Shown here: piece after piece, positions 17,375-25,562 of the stretch
Layout of the letters: the number at the start of each line of letters is the position of its first letter
Position numbering within the stretch: the stretch's first letter is position 1
Origin: Sulfuricella sp.
GTDB taxonomy: Bacteria; Pseudomonadota; Gammaproteobacteria; Burkholderiales; Sulfuricellaceae
Assembly (NCBI GenBank): GCA_041651995.1
Contig: JBAZID010000002.1
Coordinates: forward strand, 252,425 to 316,424
Length of the DNA: 64,000 bases
Direction: 5' to 3'
The notes under the pieces: model-generated
Seen by the model: the letters and a program-made list of their open reading frames with translations, nothing else
Database searches by the model: none
Told to the model about the DNA's origin: nothing
Made by a program: the position numbers and the translations under genes

Positions 17375-18355
17375 TCAAGAGATTGCTTGATAGTACAAAT
17401 TCTGCGGATGATTTGCCTGCGCAAAGAAAAACCAGCGTTCGGCGATCAGCCCCGCGTATTGAACGGCAAATGCCAGCAACAACATTCCGGCAGAGTTGAC
17501 CGACAGGCCCCAGGCAAGAAATGCCAGCGGCAGTGCGAAGGTCAGGGCAATAAACAGCCATTTAACCGAGCGCAACAGGCTTTGCGATTTGCCATGGAAA
17601 AACTCGCGCGTATTGAATGATCCACCCATGAAGCCCTGCGATTTTTGCGCGATATTGGTGTGGCGTACGCCGATAGCGCTTTGCAGGGTGGATTTCGGCT
17701 TGAGCTTGTGGTTTCTCACCAGCGATGCCAGGCGCGAGAGCAGGGCGAGCAGCGTGATGATGAGCGCCCACTTGCCGTAAAAGCCGGTCAGTTCGGGCGC
17801 GGCGATTGCGGCGTAGCCGGTGGCCAGGGCGAAGCCGGAGGCGCCGCCAAGCAGGATGAAGTTGCTTACCGTGAGCGGGGTATGCCATTCCTGCAGGAAG
17901 CGCAGGCAGGCGTAGATCATGCCGGTGCTGACGAACAGCGCGAAGCACAGCAGCGTGCCAGCGGCGCCGAACAGCATGATGAGGTCAACTTGCAGGGTCT
18001 CGCCCAGGGTAAACAGTGGAATATTCCAGGCGAAATAATGTGCCGCGCCGTAAGCCAGCACGCAGGCCATGAATGCCGGCAGAACGAGCACTTCGCGCGA
18101 CAGCCAGGAGGTGCGCCACTGGGCGGCGGCGCGCCAGGCGCGTTCGGGATGGCCGAGGTGGAAAAATGATGCGACCAGTCCCGCCACCAGAAATGCCAGC
18201 GCGAGCAGGCTGCCCACGGCGTAAAACTGATGGTCTCCCTGCGCGGAAAGTACATTGAAAAGGGCGTAAACCTGGCCGGTGTACAAGGCCAGGAATAATC
18301 CCTGGCCGACACCGATCAGGGTGGTGAGGAAAATTACGGAAAAGGCAGGATGCAC
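17375..18355 (-). CDS. soeC: Sulfite-oxidising molybdoenzyme membrane anchor SoeC (NrfD/DmsC-like)
   Basis: Quinone-reactive membrane anchor of the cytoplasm-facing SoeABC complex, passing electrons from sulfite to the quinone pool. The 326 residues hold eight hydrophobic segments, beginning HPAFSVIFLTTLIGVGQGLF, the typical SoeC/DmsC opening. The start is GTG at 18355. A 174-base gap holding a large hairpin repeat separates it from soeB, unlike the tight soeA-soeB overlap. The alternative would be a dimethyl-sulfoxide or polysulfide reductase anchor; the neighbouring sulfur-oxidation genes favour sulfite oxidation. Confidence 0.87.
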   Translation of the reverse strand: MHPAFSVIFLTTLIGVGQGLFLALYTGQVYALFNVLSAQGDHQFYAVGSLLALAFLVAGLVASFFHLGHPERAWRAAAQWRTSWLSREVLVLPAFMACVLAYGAAHYFAWNIPLFTLGETLQVDLIMLFGAAGTLLCFALFVSTGMIYACLRFLQEWHTPLTVSNFILLGGASGFALATGYAAIAAPELTGFYGKWALIITLLALLSRLASLVRNHKLKPKSTLQSAIGVRHTNIAQKSQGFMGGSFNTREFFHGKSQSLLRSVKWLFIALTFALPLAFLAWGLSVNSAGMLLLAFAVQYAGLIAERWFFFAQANHPQNLYYQAIS

Positions 18356-18396
18356 GGTCTAAAACTCCATTTTTTCAATTATTCCAAAACGACTAT

Positions 18397-18520
18397 TTAA
18401 CCACGGGGCACACGGGGCACACGGGGAAGGCAAGAACTTGAGGCTTCAATTCATTTGCCCAAATGTGCCAGACAGAAATACATACATTCATTAATTTTCC
18501 CCGTGCCCCCCCGTGGTTAA
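18397..18520. repeat. Inverted-repeat hairpin element, copy 2, inside the soe operon
   Basis: Left arm from 18397 (TTAACCACGGGG followed by repeats of CACACGGGG) and right arm 18497-18520 form an imperfect inverted repeat; the left arm has one extra CACACGGGG unit. The ends match copies 1 and 3. It occupies most of the space between soeB (ends 18530) and soeC (starts 18355), so it would be transcribed within the operon. Confidence 0.85.
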
Positions 18521-18529
18521 TTTGGTTTT

Positions 18530-19261
18530 TTACCACGAAGTCACATCGTCCAGCGAAGGCTCGCTCTTGTCTGGCTTGGGCAGCAGACGTTCCTTCTTGA
18601 GCGGATTGTCGGCGCGGACCAGTTCGTCGTCGTGGATGCGCAGCTGCGTCTTGCGCCGCGGCAGATAGTGGTTGGACGGCTTGGTTCCCCATTCCGGCAT
18701 GAGCTGGTAGCCGCTGTTTTCGCGGATCGCCACCGACACCGCTGACTCCGGATCATGCACGTCGCCGAAGAGACGCGCGCTGGTCGGGCAGGCAAGCACG
18801 CAGGCGGGCTTGCGTTCCTTTTCCGGCAATCCCATGTCGTAGATGCGGTCCACGCACAAGGTGCATTTTTTCATCACCTTCTGCTTCTCGTCGATCTCGC
18901 GCACGCCGTACGGACATGCCCAGGAGCAATACTTGCAGCCGATGCACTTGTCGTAATCCACCAGCACGATGCCGTCTTCCTTGCGCTTGTAGGAAGCGCC
19001 GGTGGGGCACACCGGCACGCACGGCGGATCCTCGCAGTGCAGGCAGGATTTGGGGAAATGCACCGTTTCGGTATTGGGGAAGCTTCCAATTTCAAAGGTC
19101 TGTACCCGGTTGAAGAAAGTGCCGGTGGGTTCGGCGCCATAGGGGTTGAAATCGGACAGCGGCCCGGCCATGCCGGAGGTGTTCCATTCCTTGCAGTTGG
19201 TGACGCAGGCATGACAGCCAACGCACACGTTGAGGTCGATAACGAGGGCAAGCTGGCTCAT
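18530..19261 (-). CDS. soeB: Sulfite-oxidising complex iron-sulfur subunit SoeB
   Basis: Ferredoxin-type electron-transfer subunit between SoeA and SoeC, cytoplasmic side. The 243 residues hold four cysteine clusters: CVGCHACVTNCKEW, CLHCEDPPCVPVCP, CIGCKYCSWACPYG and CTLCVDRI...CVLACP, enough for four [4Fe-4S] centres as in DmsB. ATG 19261 overlaps the soeA stop (ATGA), so translation is coupled. The C-terminal tail (about 200-243) is polar and lysine-rich. Confidence 0.92.
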   Translation of the reverse strand: MSQLALVIDLNVCVGCHACVTNCKEWNTSGMAGPLSDFNPYGAEPTGTFFNRVQTFEIGSFPNTETVHFPKSCLHCEDPPCVPVCPTGASYKRKEDGIVLVDYDKCIGCKYCSWACPYGVREIDEKQKVMKKCTLCVDRIYDMGLPEKERKPACVLACPTSARLFGDVHDPESAVSVAIRENSGYQLMPEWGTKPSNHYLPRRKTQLRIHDDELVRADNPLKKERLLPKPDKSEPSLDDVTSW

Positions 19262-22149
19262 TTCCAGTCTCCTTTCCCGGCAAAGAAGGCAAACCAGTCC
19301 GGCCTTTTTTGCGCCATTCCCGGCGCCGGCTTGAGCGGCTCGAATTGCGGCGAGGTTTGTTGCGGCTCTTCCGCGCCCGCCGGGTAAATGCGCACCCGCA
19401 CGTCGAACCAGCCGGCCTGCCCGGTAATCGGGTCGGAGTTGGAAAGATGGGCGCCGGCGTCGTGGGCCGGCAACTCCTCGCTGATCAGGTGGTTGAGCAG
19501 GAAGCCTTTTTGCGACTCGTTGGCGTCCGCATCCAGCCCCCATGCCCCGGCGGCTTTGCCGATGGCGTTCCAGGTCCATACCGTGCCCGGTTCCACCGCC
19601 TCGGAGTAGCGGCACATGCAGCGCACCTTGCCGTGCATGGATTCGGCCCACATCCAGCCGCCGTCATTGATGCCTTGCGCGGCAGCGGTTTTCGGATTGA
19701 CGAAGAGGTAATTGTGGGCATGAATCTGGCGCAGCCAGGCGTTCTGCGAGTCCCACGAGTGGTACATCGCCATTGGCCGCTGGGTGATGGCGTTGAGCGG
19801 GTACTTGTGGGTATCGGTGAGCTGGGATTCGAGCGTTTCGTAATAGAACGGCAGCGGATCGAAATAGGTTTCGATGCGTTTTTTCAGGTGTTGCGGCGGT
19901 TGACGCCCCTCCGTCCTGCCTTGGGCGGCAAGGCGGAATTTCTGCAGCACTTCCGAATAGATATGGATCGAGATTGGCTCGGCGTAGCGCGTGATGCGGT
20001 TACGCTGCGCCCATTCCAGGTAGCCCTGGTTCCAGTTGCGCATGTACTGGTAGGAACGCGGCAGTTCGTGGTGGAAGAAGCCGCCGTTCTGGGCGTACAT
20101 TTCCCACTGGCGCGGATTGGGCTCGCCACGCATGTTTTTTTCGCCACCCTTGCCGCGCCAGCCGGCGAGGAAGCCGATGCCGGAGCCGGGCTCGGTTTCG
20201 TGGTTGACGATGAAGTCCGGGTAGTCGCGATACTTGCGGGAGCCATCTTTCTGGGTAAAGGCCGGCAGCTTCAGGCGCGCGCCCAGCTCGATCAGCACTT
20301 CCTGGAACGGCTTGCATTCGCCCTTGGGTGGCACGATCGGGATACGCACCGCGTCCACCGGGCCGTCAAACTCGGAAATCGGCCGGTCGAGGATGGACAT
20401 CACGTCATGGCGCTCCAGGTAGGAGGTGTCCGGCAACACCAGGTCGGCGAAGGCGGTCGTTTCCGAGTGGAAGGCGTCGCACACCACCAGGAAGGGAATC
20501 TTGTACTCGCCGTCCTCGCGCTTGTCGTTGAGCATGTCGCGCACCGAGACGGTGTTCATGGTCGAATTCCACGCCATGTTGGACATGAAAATCAGCAGCG
20601 TGTCGATGGTGTAGGGGTCGCCACGCCAGGCATTGGTGATGACGTTGTGCATCAGGCCGTGCACCGCCAGCGGATGCTCCCAGGAAAATGCCTTGTCGAT
20701 GCGCACCGGGGCGCCGTTTTCGTCCACGAACAGATCGTCCGGTTCGGCCGGCCAGCCCAGCGCCATGCCATCGAGCGGCGTATTCGGGCGCACGCCTTCC
20801 GGTCCCTTGGGGGTCTTGGCGCAGGGCGGGATGGGGCGCGGGAACGGCACTTTGTGGCGGAAGCCGCCGGGGCGGTCGATGGTGCCCAAGAGCGACATCA
20901 GGATGGCCAGCGAACGGATGGTCTGAAAGCCGTTGGAATGCGCTGCCATGCCTCGCATGGCGTGGAAGGCGACGGGATTGCCGGTGACGGTTTCGTGTTC
21001 CTTGCCCCAGGTGTCGGTCCAGGCGATGGGCAACTCGATGCGCTGGTCGCGCGCGGTGACGCCCATTTCGTGCGCCAGGCGGCGGATGGTGGCAGCGGGG
21101 ATGCCGGTAATCCCTTCCGCCCATTCCGGGGTGTAGTCCTCGACCCGTTCCTGCAGCAACTGGAACGCGGGCTTGAGCAGCGTGCCATCCTTGAGCTTGA
21201 ATTCGCCCAGCAAAAAGGGATCCGCACCGGGAGCATGAGTCACCACCGCCTTGTTGCTATTGCGATCCCACCACAGCTTGTTCTGCGGGTCGAAGCAGCC
21301 CTCTTCCTCGGGCACTTCGGTGCGCACGAACATGCCGAATTCGCTGCTGGCCTCGTCGAGATTCACCAGTTCCGCCGCGTTCGAATACTGCACCAAAAAA
21401 TCGCGGTCGTACAAGCCCTGGCGAATGATTTCGTGGTTCAGCGCCAGCAGCAGCGCGCCGTCGGTGCCCGGCTTGATCGGCACCCATTCGTCGGCGATGG
21501 CCGAATAGCCTGTGCGCACCGGGTTGATCGAGATGAAGCGGCCGCCGTTGCGCTTGAATTTGGCCAAGGCGATTTTCATCGGGTTGGAATGGTGGTCCTC
21601 GGCGGTGCCGATCATCACGAACAGCTTGGCGCGGTCGAGGTCGGGGCCGCCGAACTCCCAGAACGAGCCGCCGATGGTGTAGATCATGCCGGCCGCCATG
21701 TTGACCGAGCAAAAGCCACCGTGGGCGGCATAGTTTGGGGTGCCGAACTGCTTGGCGAAGAGGCCGGTCAAGGCTTGCATCTGGTCGCGCCCGGTAAAGA
21801 GCGCGAATTGCTTCGGATCGGTAGCGCGGATATGCGCCAGCCGCTCTTCCAGCATGGCAAAGGCCTCATCCCAGGAAATCGCCTCGAACTCGCCCGCGCC
21901 ACGCTCGCTGCCCGGCTTGCGGCGCAGCGGCTGGGTCAGGCGCGCGGGGGAATATTGCTTCATGATCCCGGATGAACCCTTGGCGCAGATCACGCCCTGG
22001 TTGAGCGGATGGTCGGGGTTGCCCTGGATGTAACGTATCTCGCCGTTTTTCAGTGTGACGCGGATACCGCAACGGCAGGCGCACATGTAACAGGTGGTGT
22101 TCTTGACTTCCTGCTTGTCGTGGTTCTCGAACTGCACTTGAGCGTTCAT
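19258..22149 (-). CDS. soeA: Sulfite-oxidising molybdopterin oxidoreductase SoeA
   Basis: Catalytic bis-MGD subunit of the DMSO-reductase family. The 963 residues begin with a [4Fe-4S] motif CYMCACRCGIRV, completed by the Cys in NQGVICAKG, followed by molybdopterin domains and a C-terminal molydopterin-binding domain (NAITQRPMAMYHSWDSQNAW). There is no twin-arginine signal, which fits the cytoplasmic SoeA rather than periplasmic PsrA or DmsA. Known role of SoeABC in sulfur oxidisers: sulfite to sulfate with electrons to quinone. First gene of soeABC. A perfect 8-bp dyad lies 28-50 bases upstream of the start. Confidence 0.9.
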   Translation of the reverse strand: MNAQVQFENHDKQEVKNTTCYMCACRCGIRVTLKNGEIRYIQGNPDHPLNQGVICAKGSSGIMKQYSPARLTQPLRRKPGSERGAGEFEAISWDEAFAMLEERLAHIRATDPKQFALFTGRDQMQALTGLFAKQFGTPNYAAHGGFCSVNMAAGMIYTIGGSFWEFGGPDLDRAKLFVMIGTAEDHHSNPMKIALAKFKRNGGRFISINPVRTGYSAIADEWVPIKPGTDGALLLALNHEIIRQGLYDRDFLVQYSNAAELVNLDEASSEFGMFVRTEVPEEEGCFDPQNKLWWDRNSNKAVVTHAPGADPFLLGEFKLKDGTLLKPAFQLLQERVEDYTPEWAEGITGIPAATIRRLAHEMGVTARDQRIELPIAWTDTWGKEHETVTGNPVAFHAMRGMAAHSNGFQTIRSLAILMSLLGTIDRPGGFRHKVPFPRPIPPCAKTPKGPEGVRPNTPLDGMALGWPAEPDDLFVDENGAPVRIDKAFSWEHPLAVHGLMHNVITNAWRGDPYTIDTLLIFMSNMAWNSTMNTVSVRDMLNDKREDGEYKIPFLVVCDAFHSETTAFADLVLPDTSYLERHDVMSILDRPISEFDGPVDAVRIPIVPPKGECKPFQEVLIELGARLKLPAFTQKDGSRKYRDYPDFIVNHETEPGSGIGFLAGWRGKGGEKNMRGEPNPRQWEMYAQNGGFFHHELPRSYQYMRNWNQGYLEWAQRNRITRYAEPISIHIYSEVLQKFRLAAQGRTEGRQPPQHLKKRIETYFDPLPFYYETLESQLTDTHKYPLNAITQRPMAMYHSWDSQNAWLRQIHAHNYLFVNPKTAAAQGINDGGWMWAESMHGKVRCMCRYSEAVEPGTVWTWNAIGKAAGAWGLDADANESQKGFLLNHLISEELPAHDAGAHLSNSDPITGQAGWFDVRVRIYPAGAEEPQQTSPQFEPLKPAPGMAQKRPDWFAFFAGKGDWK

Positions 22150-22501
22150 TAAGGGCCTTTAATCAGTAGGTTTTAGTGAGTCCAGAGCGGTTGGACTCAT
22201 AGCTGCTACGGTGTTTAGACGGTAGTTTCGTCTATTAATAAAACAGGGTTTTCTAATGTACCAAAGCAAATTCATTCCCTTGCCGGTTACAGCTGCCGGG
22301 CGCAGTCTCTTCCATCATTTCAGGGAAACCAGGCGGGTTGAGTTTGATTATGCCTCCATGGCAGAGCCACGGGGTAGGCAGAAAGGGCATGGCACAGTCC
22401 TGCTAAGTCGTGAGAATTTATCAAGAAAACCAGTATATGCTCAACCGGATTTTTTTGATTAGTCAATAAATAGACCTGATCTAAATTGTCGGGTACTTGA
22501 T
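22150..22501. other. Gene-free 352-base region upstream of soeA
   Basis: This stretch carries the soe promoter and leader on the minus strand and the 3' flank of the unknown gene at 22502. I see a dyad at 22177-22199 but no convincing sigma-70 hexamers. One short plus-strand reading frame (22256-22462) has no recognisable content. Confidence 0.6.
22177..22199. promoter_or_regulatory. Perfect 8-bp dyad in the soeA leader
   Basis: TGAGTCCA (22177-22184), seven bases, TGGACTCA (22192-22199). It lies 28-50 bases upstream of the soeA ATG, so it could be a regulator operator or an RNA hairpin near the ribosome site. It has no poly-T tail, so it is not a simple terminator. Confidence 0.5.
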
Positions 22502-22903
22502 TCAGCGTTGACACAAAGGGCCGTCAGACGGGTTTTCCACGCTGCGGGCAATGGCATTGACCAGTTCCTGTATTTCCTCGAGCGTAAAGGCAGCGAGCAG
22601 CCGGTTGGCCAGAGCGGGTTCAAGTTTTATCATGCAGGCGCTCCCATCGGAGAGCGTGACGCGAACGCCGGCAGCCTGATGGGTTGCCTTGCCATCGGCT
22701 GCATCTGTCCGGTCTGCCTGTTCCTCCATCAGCGCATCATAATAGGTATCCAGTTCATCGGAAACCATCTCGTTTATGTCTTCAGGCGTGGCAGCCAACA
22801 GCCCCATATCATCCGCGGGCAGAGTGCAGTCGACGCCATGCGAGCGTGCATAAGTGACAAAACGCTGGCGTAGTTCCTCATCAAAAAAAATGTATTCAAA
22901 CAT
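22502..22903 (-). CDS. Unknown small acidic protein
   Basis: I do not recognise this 133-residue protein. It starts MFEYIFFDEELRQRFVTYA at ATG 22903, has an acidic middle (DDMGLLAATPEDINEMVSDELD) and a C-terminal half reading GVRVTLSDGSACMIKLEPALANRLL. No signal peptide, membrane segment or metal motif is visible; it should be a soluble cytoplasmic alpha/beta protein. It lies between moaC and soeA on their strand, separated from soeA by 352 bases. Codon use resembles its neighbours, so it is probably a genuine gene, perhaps limited to sulfur-oxidising relatives. Confidence 0.7.
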   Translation of the reverse strand: MFEYIFFDEELRQRFVTYARSHGVDCTLPADDMGLLAATPEDINEMVSDELDTYYDALMEEQADRTDAADGKATHQAAGVRVTLSDGSACMIKLEPALANRLLAAFTLEEIQELVNAIARSVENPSDGPLCQR

Positions 22904-22990
22904 GGTGTCAGGGCCGTGAGTGGTGAGGAGTGTGCCCACAGGGGGCGTCACCGGTGGAAGAGGAGTAAAGCCGGGTCAGTGCCATGTGTT

Positions 22991-23473
22991 TTACGCTCCT
23001 GTACGGATCCAGTGGCCAGATTTTCCGCCCTGTTTTTCCAGTAGTTGGATGGCGCTTATCTGCATGCCGCGGTCAACGGCCTTGCACATGTCATAGATAG
23101 TCAGCAGACCGACGCTTACCGCGGTCAGTGCTTCCATTTCAACTCCGGTGCGGCCAAGCGTTTCAGCCGTCACCACGCATTCGATCGTGTGGTTGCCTTG
23201 GTCGATGTTGAATTCCGCGGCTACCCTGGTGAGTGCCAGCGGATGGCAGAGGGGGATCAGGTCTGCCGTGCGCTTTGAACCCTGGATCGCGGCGATGCGT
23301 GCGATGCCGAGGACGTCGCCTTTTTTTGCATTTCCGGCAAGGATGAGTTGTAGTGTTTCTGGTTGCATCTGAATTCGGCCGGAGGCGCGAGCGATGCGCC
23401 GGGTTTCGGTTTTGTCCCCTACATCCACCATGTGGGCCTGGCCTTGTGCATCGAAATGGGTGAATTGGCTCAC
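22991..23473 (-). CDS. moaC: Cyclic pyranopterin monophosphate synthase MoaC
   Basis: Second enzyme of molybdenum cofactor synthesis, making cPMP from the MoaA product. The 160 residues show LIPLCHPLALTRV, the motif MEALTAVSVGLLTIYDMCKA and the active-site lysine of the KGDVLGIARIAAI region. Start is GTG 23473, preceded by AAGGAG at good spacing. Close to soeA, whose enzyme needs molybdenum cofactor, though separated from it by an unknown gene; mobA at 39.7 kb serves a later step. Confidence 0.95.
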   Translation of the reverse strand: MSQFTHFDAQGQAHMVDVGDKTETRRIARASGRIQMQPETLQLILAGNAKKGDVLGIARIAAIQGSKRTADLIPLCHPLALTRVAAEFNIDQGNHTIECVVTAETLGRTGVEMEALTAVSVGLLTIYDMCKAVDRGMQISAIQLLEKQGGKSGHWIRTGA

Positions 23474-23526
23474 CGTAGCTCCTTGTTGTATGTGAACTTA
23501 TTAGCTGGAGCAGCTATCATAGCACC

Positions 23527-24957
23527 ATGAAATTGATTTATTTACTGCTGTTTCTGATGTGTTTGCCGCCCCACGCACTGGCAAATGAATTGCCTGATCT
23601 GGGTGAATCTTCCCAGGCCGTATTTTCTTCGCGACAGGAACGCCGTATCGGTGAATCCATCATGACGGACATCCGTGGCAGCCGCGACCTGGTGAGCGAT
23701 GCCGAGGTGACGGATTATCTCAATGCCTTGGGCGCGAGGCTGGTGGCCAACAGTCAGGAGTCAGCCGGTAGCTTTGAGTTTTTTGTTATTCGGGACAGCA
23801 CCCTGAATGCTTTCGCGCTGCCCGGCGGGTTCATCGGTGTCCACACCGGCCTGATTTTATCCGCACAGAGCGAATCGGAGCTGGCCAGCGTGCTGGCGCA
23901 TGAAATTTCCCATGTTACCCAGAGGCATCTGGCAAGGGTAATCGCGGGGACGCAGAAGAATACGCTGACTTCTCTTGCCGCATTGGCCATCGCCATTCTG
24001 GCGGCACGCTCCAATCCCCAGGTGGCGAATGCTGCTGTGGCGACCGCGCAGGCGACGGGTATCCAGAGCCAGCTTGATTACACGCGTGAACACGAGCGCG
24101 AGGCTGATCGCATTGGACTTCAGGTTCTGGGCGCATCCGGGTTCGACCCCCGAGCGATGGCTGATTTTTTTGGGCGCATGCAGAAGTATGGCCGCCTGTA
24201 TGAAAATAATGCGCCGGTATATTTGCGCACCCATCCCCTCACCACCGAGCGTATCGCCGATGTGCAAAACCGGGTCGAGGCCCTGCCTTACCGCCAGGTG
24301 CCGGATAGTCAGGCCTTCCGGCTGGTGCGTGCCAAACTGGAGGCTGGAGAAGGTTCTCCCCAGAACGCGGTCAAGGGATTTGAGGCCGCGCTGGCAGAAA
24401 AAAAATACAGTAGCGAAGTGGCGCAGCGTTATGGCCTGGCCAGCGCGCTGCTGCGTAGCAAGGACTACAGCCGGGCAGAGCGGGAACTGGCGCTGGCGCG
24501 TAAGCTGGCAGATCATCCCATGTTCGAGGTGCTGGCGATGCAGGTCAAGCTTGCAACAAGGCAGCACGGGGCGGCTCTCGATATCTGTCGCAATGGTTTG
24601 AAGCGTTTCCCCAACCACCTTGCCCTGATCCAGGGCTGTGCTGAAACCATGCTGCAGACTGGTGCGGCTGCCGAGGCATTGGCTCTGCTGAATGGCGCCA
24701 TGAAAAGCCGCGATAACGATGCGCGCCTATATATGCTCCAGGCTCAGGCCTATGCTGCCTTGGGTAAAATTGTGCCGCAACACCGCGCGCTGGCAGAGGC
24801 GTATGTCTTGCAGGGGAATCTGACTGAAGCGGTCATACAGTTGCAGATCGCCCTTAAAACCCGAGATGGGGATTTCTATCAGCTTTCAATGGCGGAGGCA
24901 CGCCTGCGCCAGTTGCGTGAGCAGGAAAAGGAAATGCGCAAGCCGTCTCAGCCCTGA
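23527..24957 (+). CDS. bepA: M48 family periplasmic metalloprotease with TPR repeats (BepA/YfgC-like)
   Basis: Periplasmic chaperone/protease for outer-membrane proteins such as LptD. The 476-residue precursor has a signal peptide ending near HALAN (residue 20), the M48 zinc motif HEISH (His125, Glu126, His129) with a third ligand in REHEADRIG, and a C-terminal TPR region (about 270-470) of helical pairs. Its 3' end overlaps the convergent coaE by ten bases. The LPS-export operon in the same window makes an LptD-assembly role plausible, but that is inference. Confidence 0.9.
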   Translation: MKLIYLLLFLMCLPPHALANELPDLGESSQAVFSSRQERRIGESIMTDIRGSRDLVSDAEVTDYLNALGARLVANSQESAGSFEFFVIRDSTLNAFALPGGFIGVHTGLILSAQSESELASVLAHEISHVTQRHLARVIAGTQKNTLTSLAALAIAILAARSNPQVANAAVATAQATGIQSQLDYTREHEREADRIGLQVLGASGFDPRAMADFFGRMQKYGRLYENNAPVYLRTHPLTTERIADVQNRVEALPYRQVPDSQAFRLVRAKLEAGEGSPQNAVKGFEAALAEKKYSSEVAQRYGLASALLRSKDYSRAERELALARKLADHPMFEVLAMQVKLATRQHGAALDICRNGLKRFPNHLALIQGCAETMLQTGAAAEALALLNGAMKSRDNDARLYMLQAQAYAALGKIVPQHRALAEAYVLQGNLTEAVIQLQIALKTRDGDFYQLSMAEARLRQLREQEKEMRKPSQP

Positions 24958-25562
24958 GAAGCGGCTAACTCCAGATAACGGAGATGCAGGCGCTTCACCT
25001 GCGGACTCAGTGCGGGCCGGGTGCCGTGATTGTCCACGATATCGTCAGCCTGGCGCAGCCGTTCCTGACGGCTGAGCTGATGAGCCATGATGGCGTGAAC
25101 TTCAGCCTCATCCAGGCCATTGCGCGCCACGACCCGTTCCACCTGTTGTGCTTCGCCGCAGTCCACGACCAGTATCCGTTGGGCGATATCCCGATAGGCT
25201 CCGGTTTCCAGTAACAGCGGTACGGCAACCATGGCGTAAGGTGATTGCGTCAGTGCGAGCCGACGTTTGACTTCATCCCGGATCAGGGGGTGGAGAATGG
25301 CTTCCAGTTTTTCCTTCGCTTCGGGGGATGAAAAAATTAGATGGCGCAGGCGGGACCGGTCCAGTTCGCCATCAGGCAGCAGAAATTCCGCGCCAAACCC
25401 ATATGCAATGGCAGCCAGAGCAGGCTCGCCCGCTGCCGTGAGCTGCCGGGCGATTTGGTCGGTGTCCACAATGGAAATTCCCTGTTCGGCAAACAGCTCC
25501 GCCACGGCGCTTTTGCCGCAGCCGATACCGCCGGTCAGTCCGATGACCAGCTTAGAGCGCAA
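24948..25562 (-). CDS. coaE: Dephospho-CoA kinase CoaE
   Basis: Last step of coenzyme A synthesis. Walker A GLTGGIGCGKS near the N terminus, DTDQIARQL and the lid region typical of CoaE are present. I place the start at TTG 25562, giving 204 residues beginning RSKLVIGLTGG; no closer ATG or GTG exists, and longer reading is the pilD shadow. This start lies 11 bases inside the pilD end. The order pilB-pilC-pilD-coaE is conserved in beta- and gammaproteobacteria. Confidence 0.94.
   Translation of the reverse strand: MRSKLVIGLTGGIGCGKSAVAELFAEQGISIVDTDQIARQLTAAGEPALAAIAYGFGAEFLLPDGELDRSRLRHLIFSSPEAKEKLEAILHPLIRDEVKRRLALTQSPYAMVAVPLLLETGAYRDIAQRILVVDCGEAQQVERVVARNGLDEAEVHAIMAHQLSRQERLRQADDIVDNHGTRPALSPQVKRLHLRYLELAASQG

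Noticed and set aside
19309..21975. An 888-codon open frame on the plus strand opposite soeA
   Set aside because: It mirrors a strongly conserved molybdoenzyme; the residues are rich in Arg, Gly, His and Val without domains. Long antisense frames are expected from the GC-rich third positions of the real gene.
22390..22404. Possible sigma-54 promoter TGGCAC...TGC on the plus strand
   Set aside because: GG and GC are separated by nine rather than ten bases, and no plus-strand gene follows.
22256..22462. A 68-codon plus-strand frame upstream of soeA
   Set aside because: No ribosome site, domain or conserved feature; probably chance.
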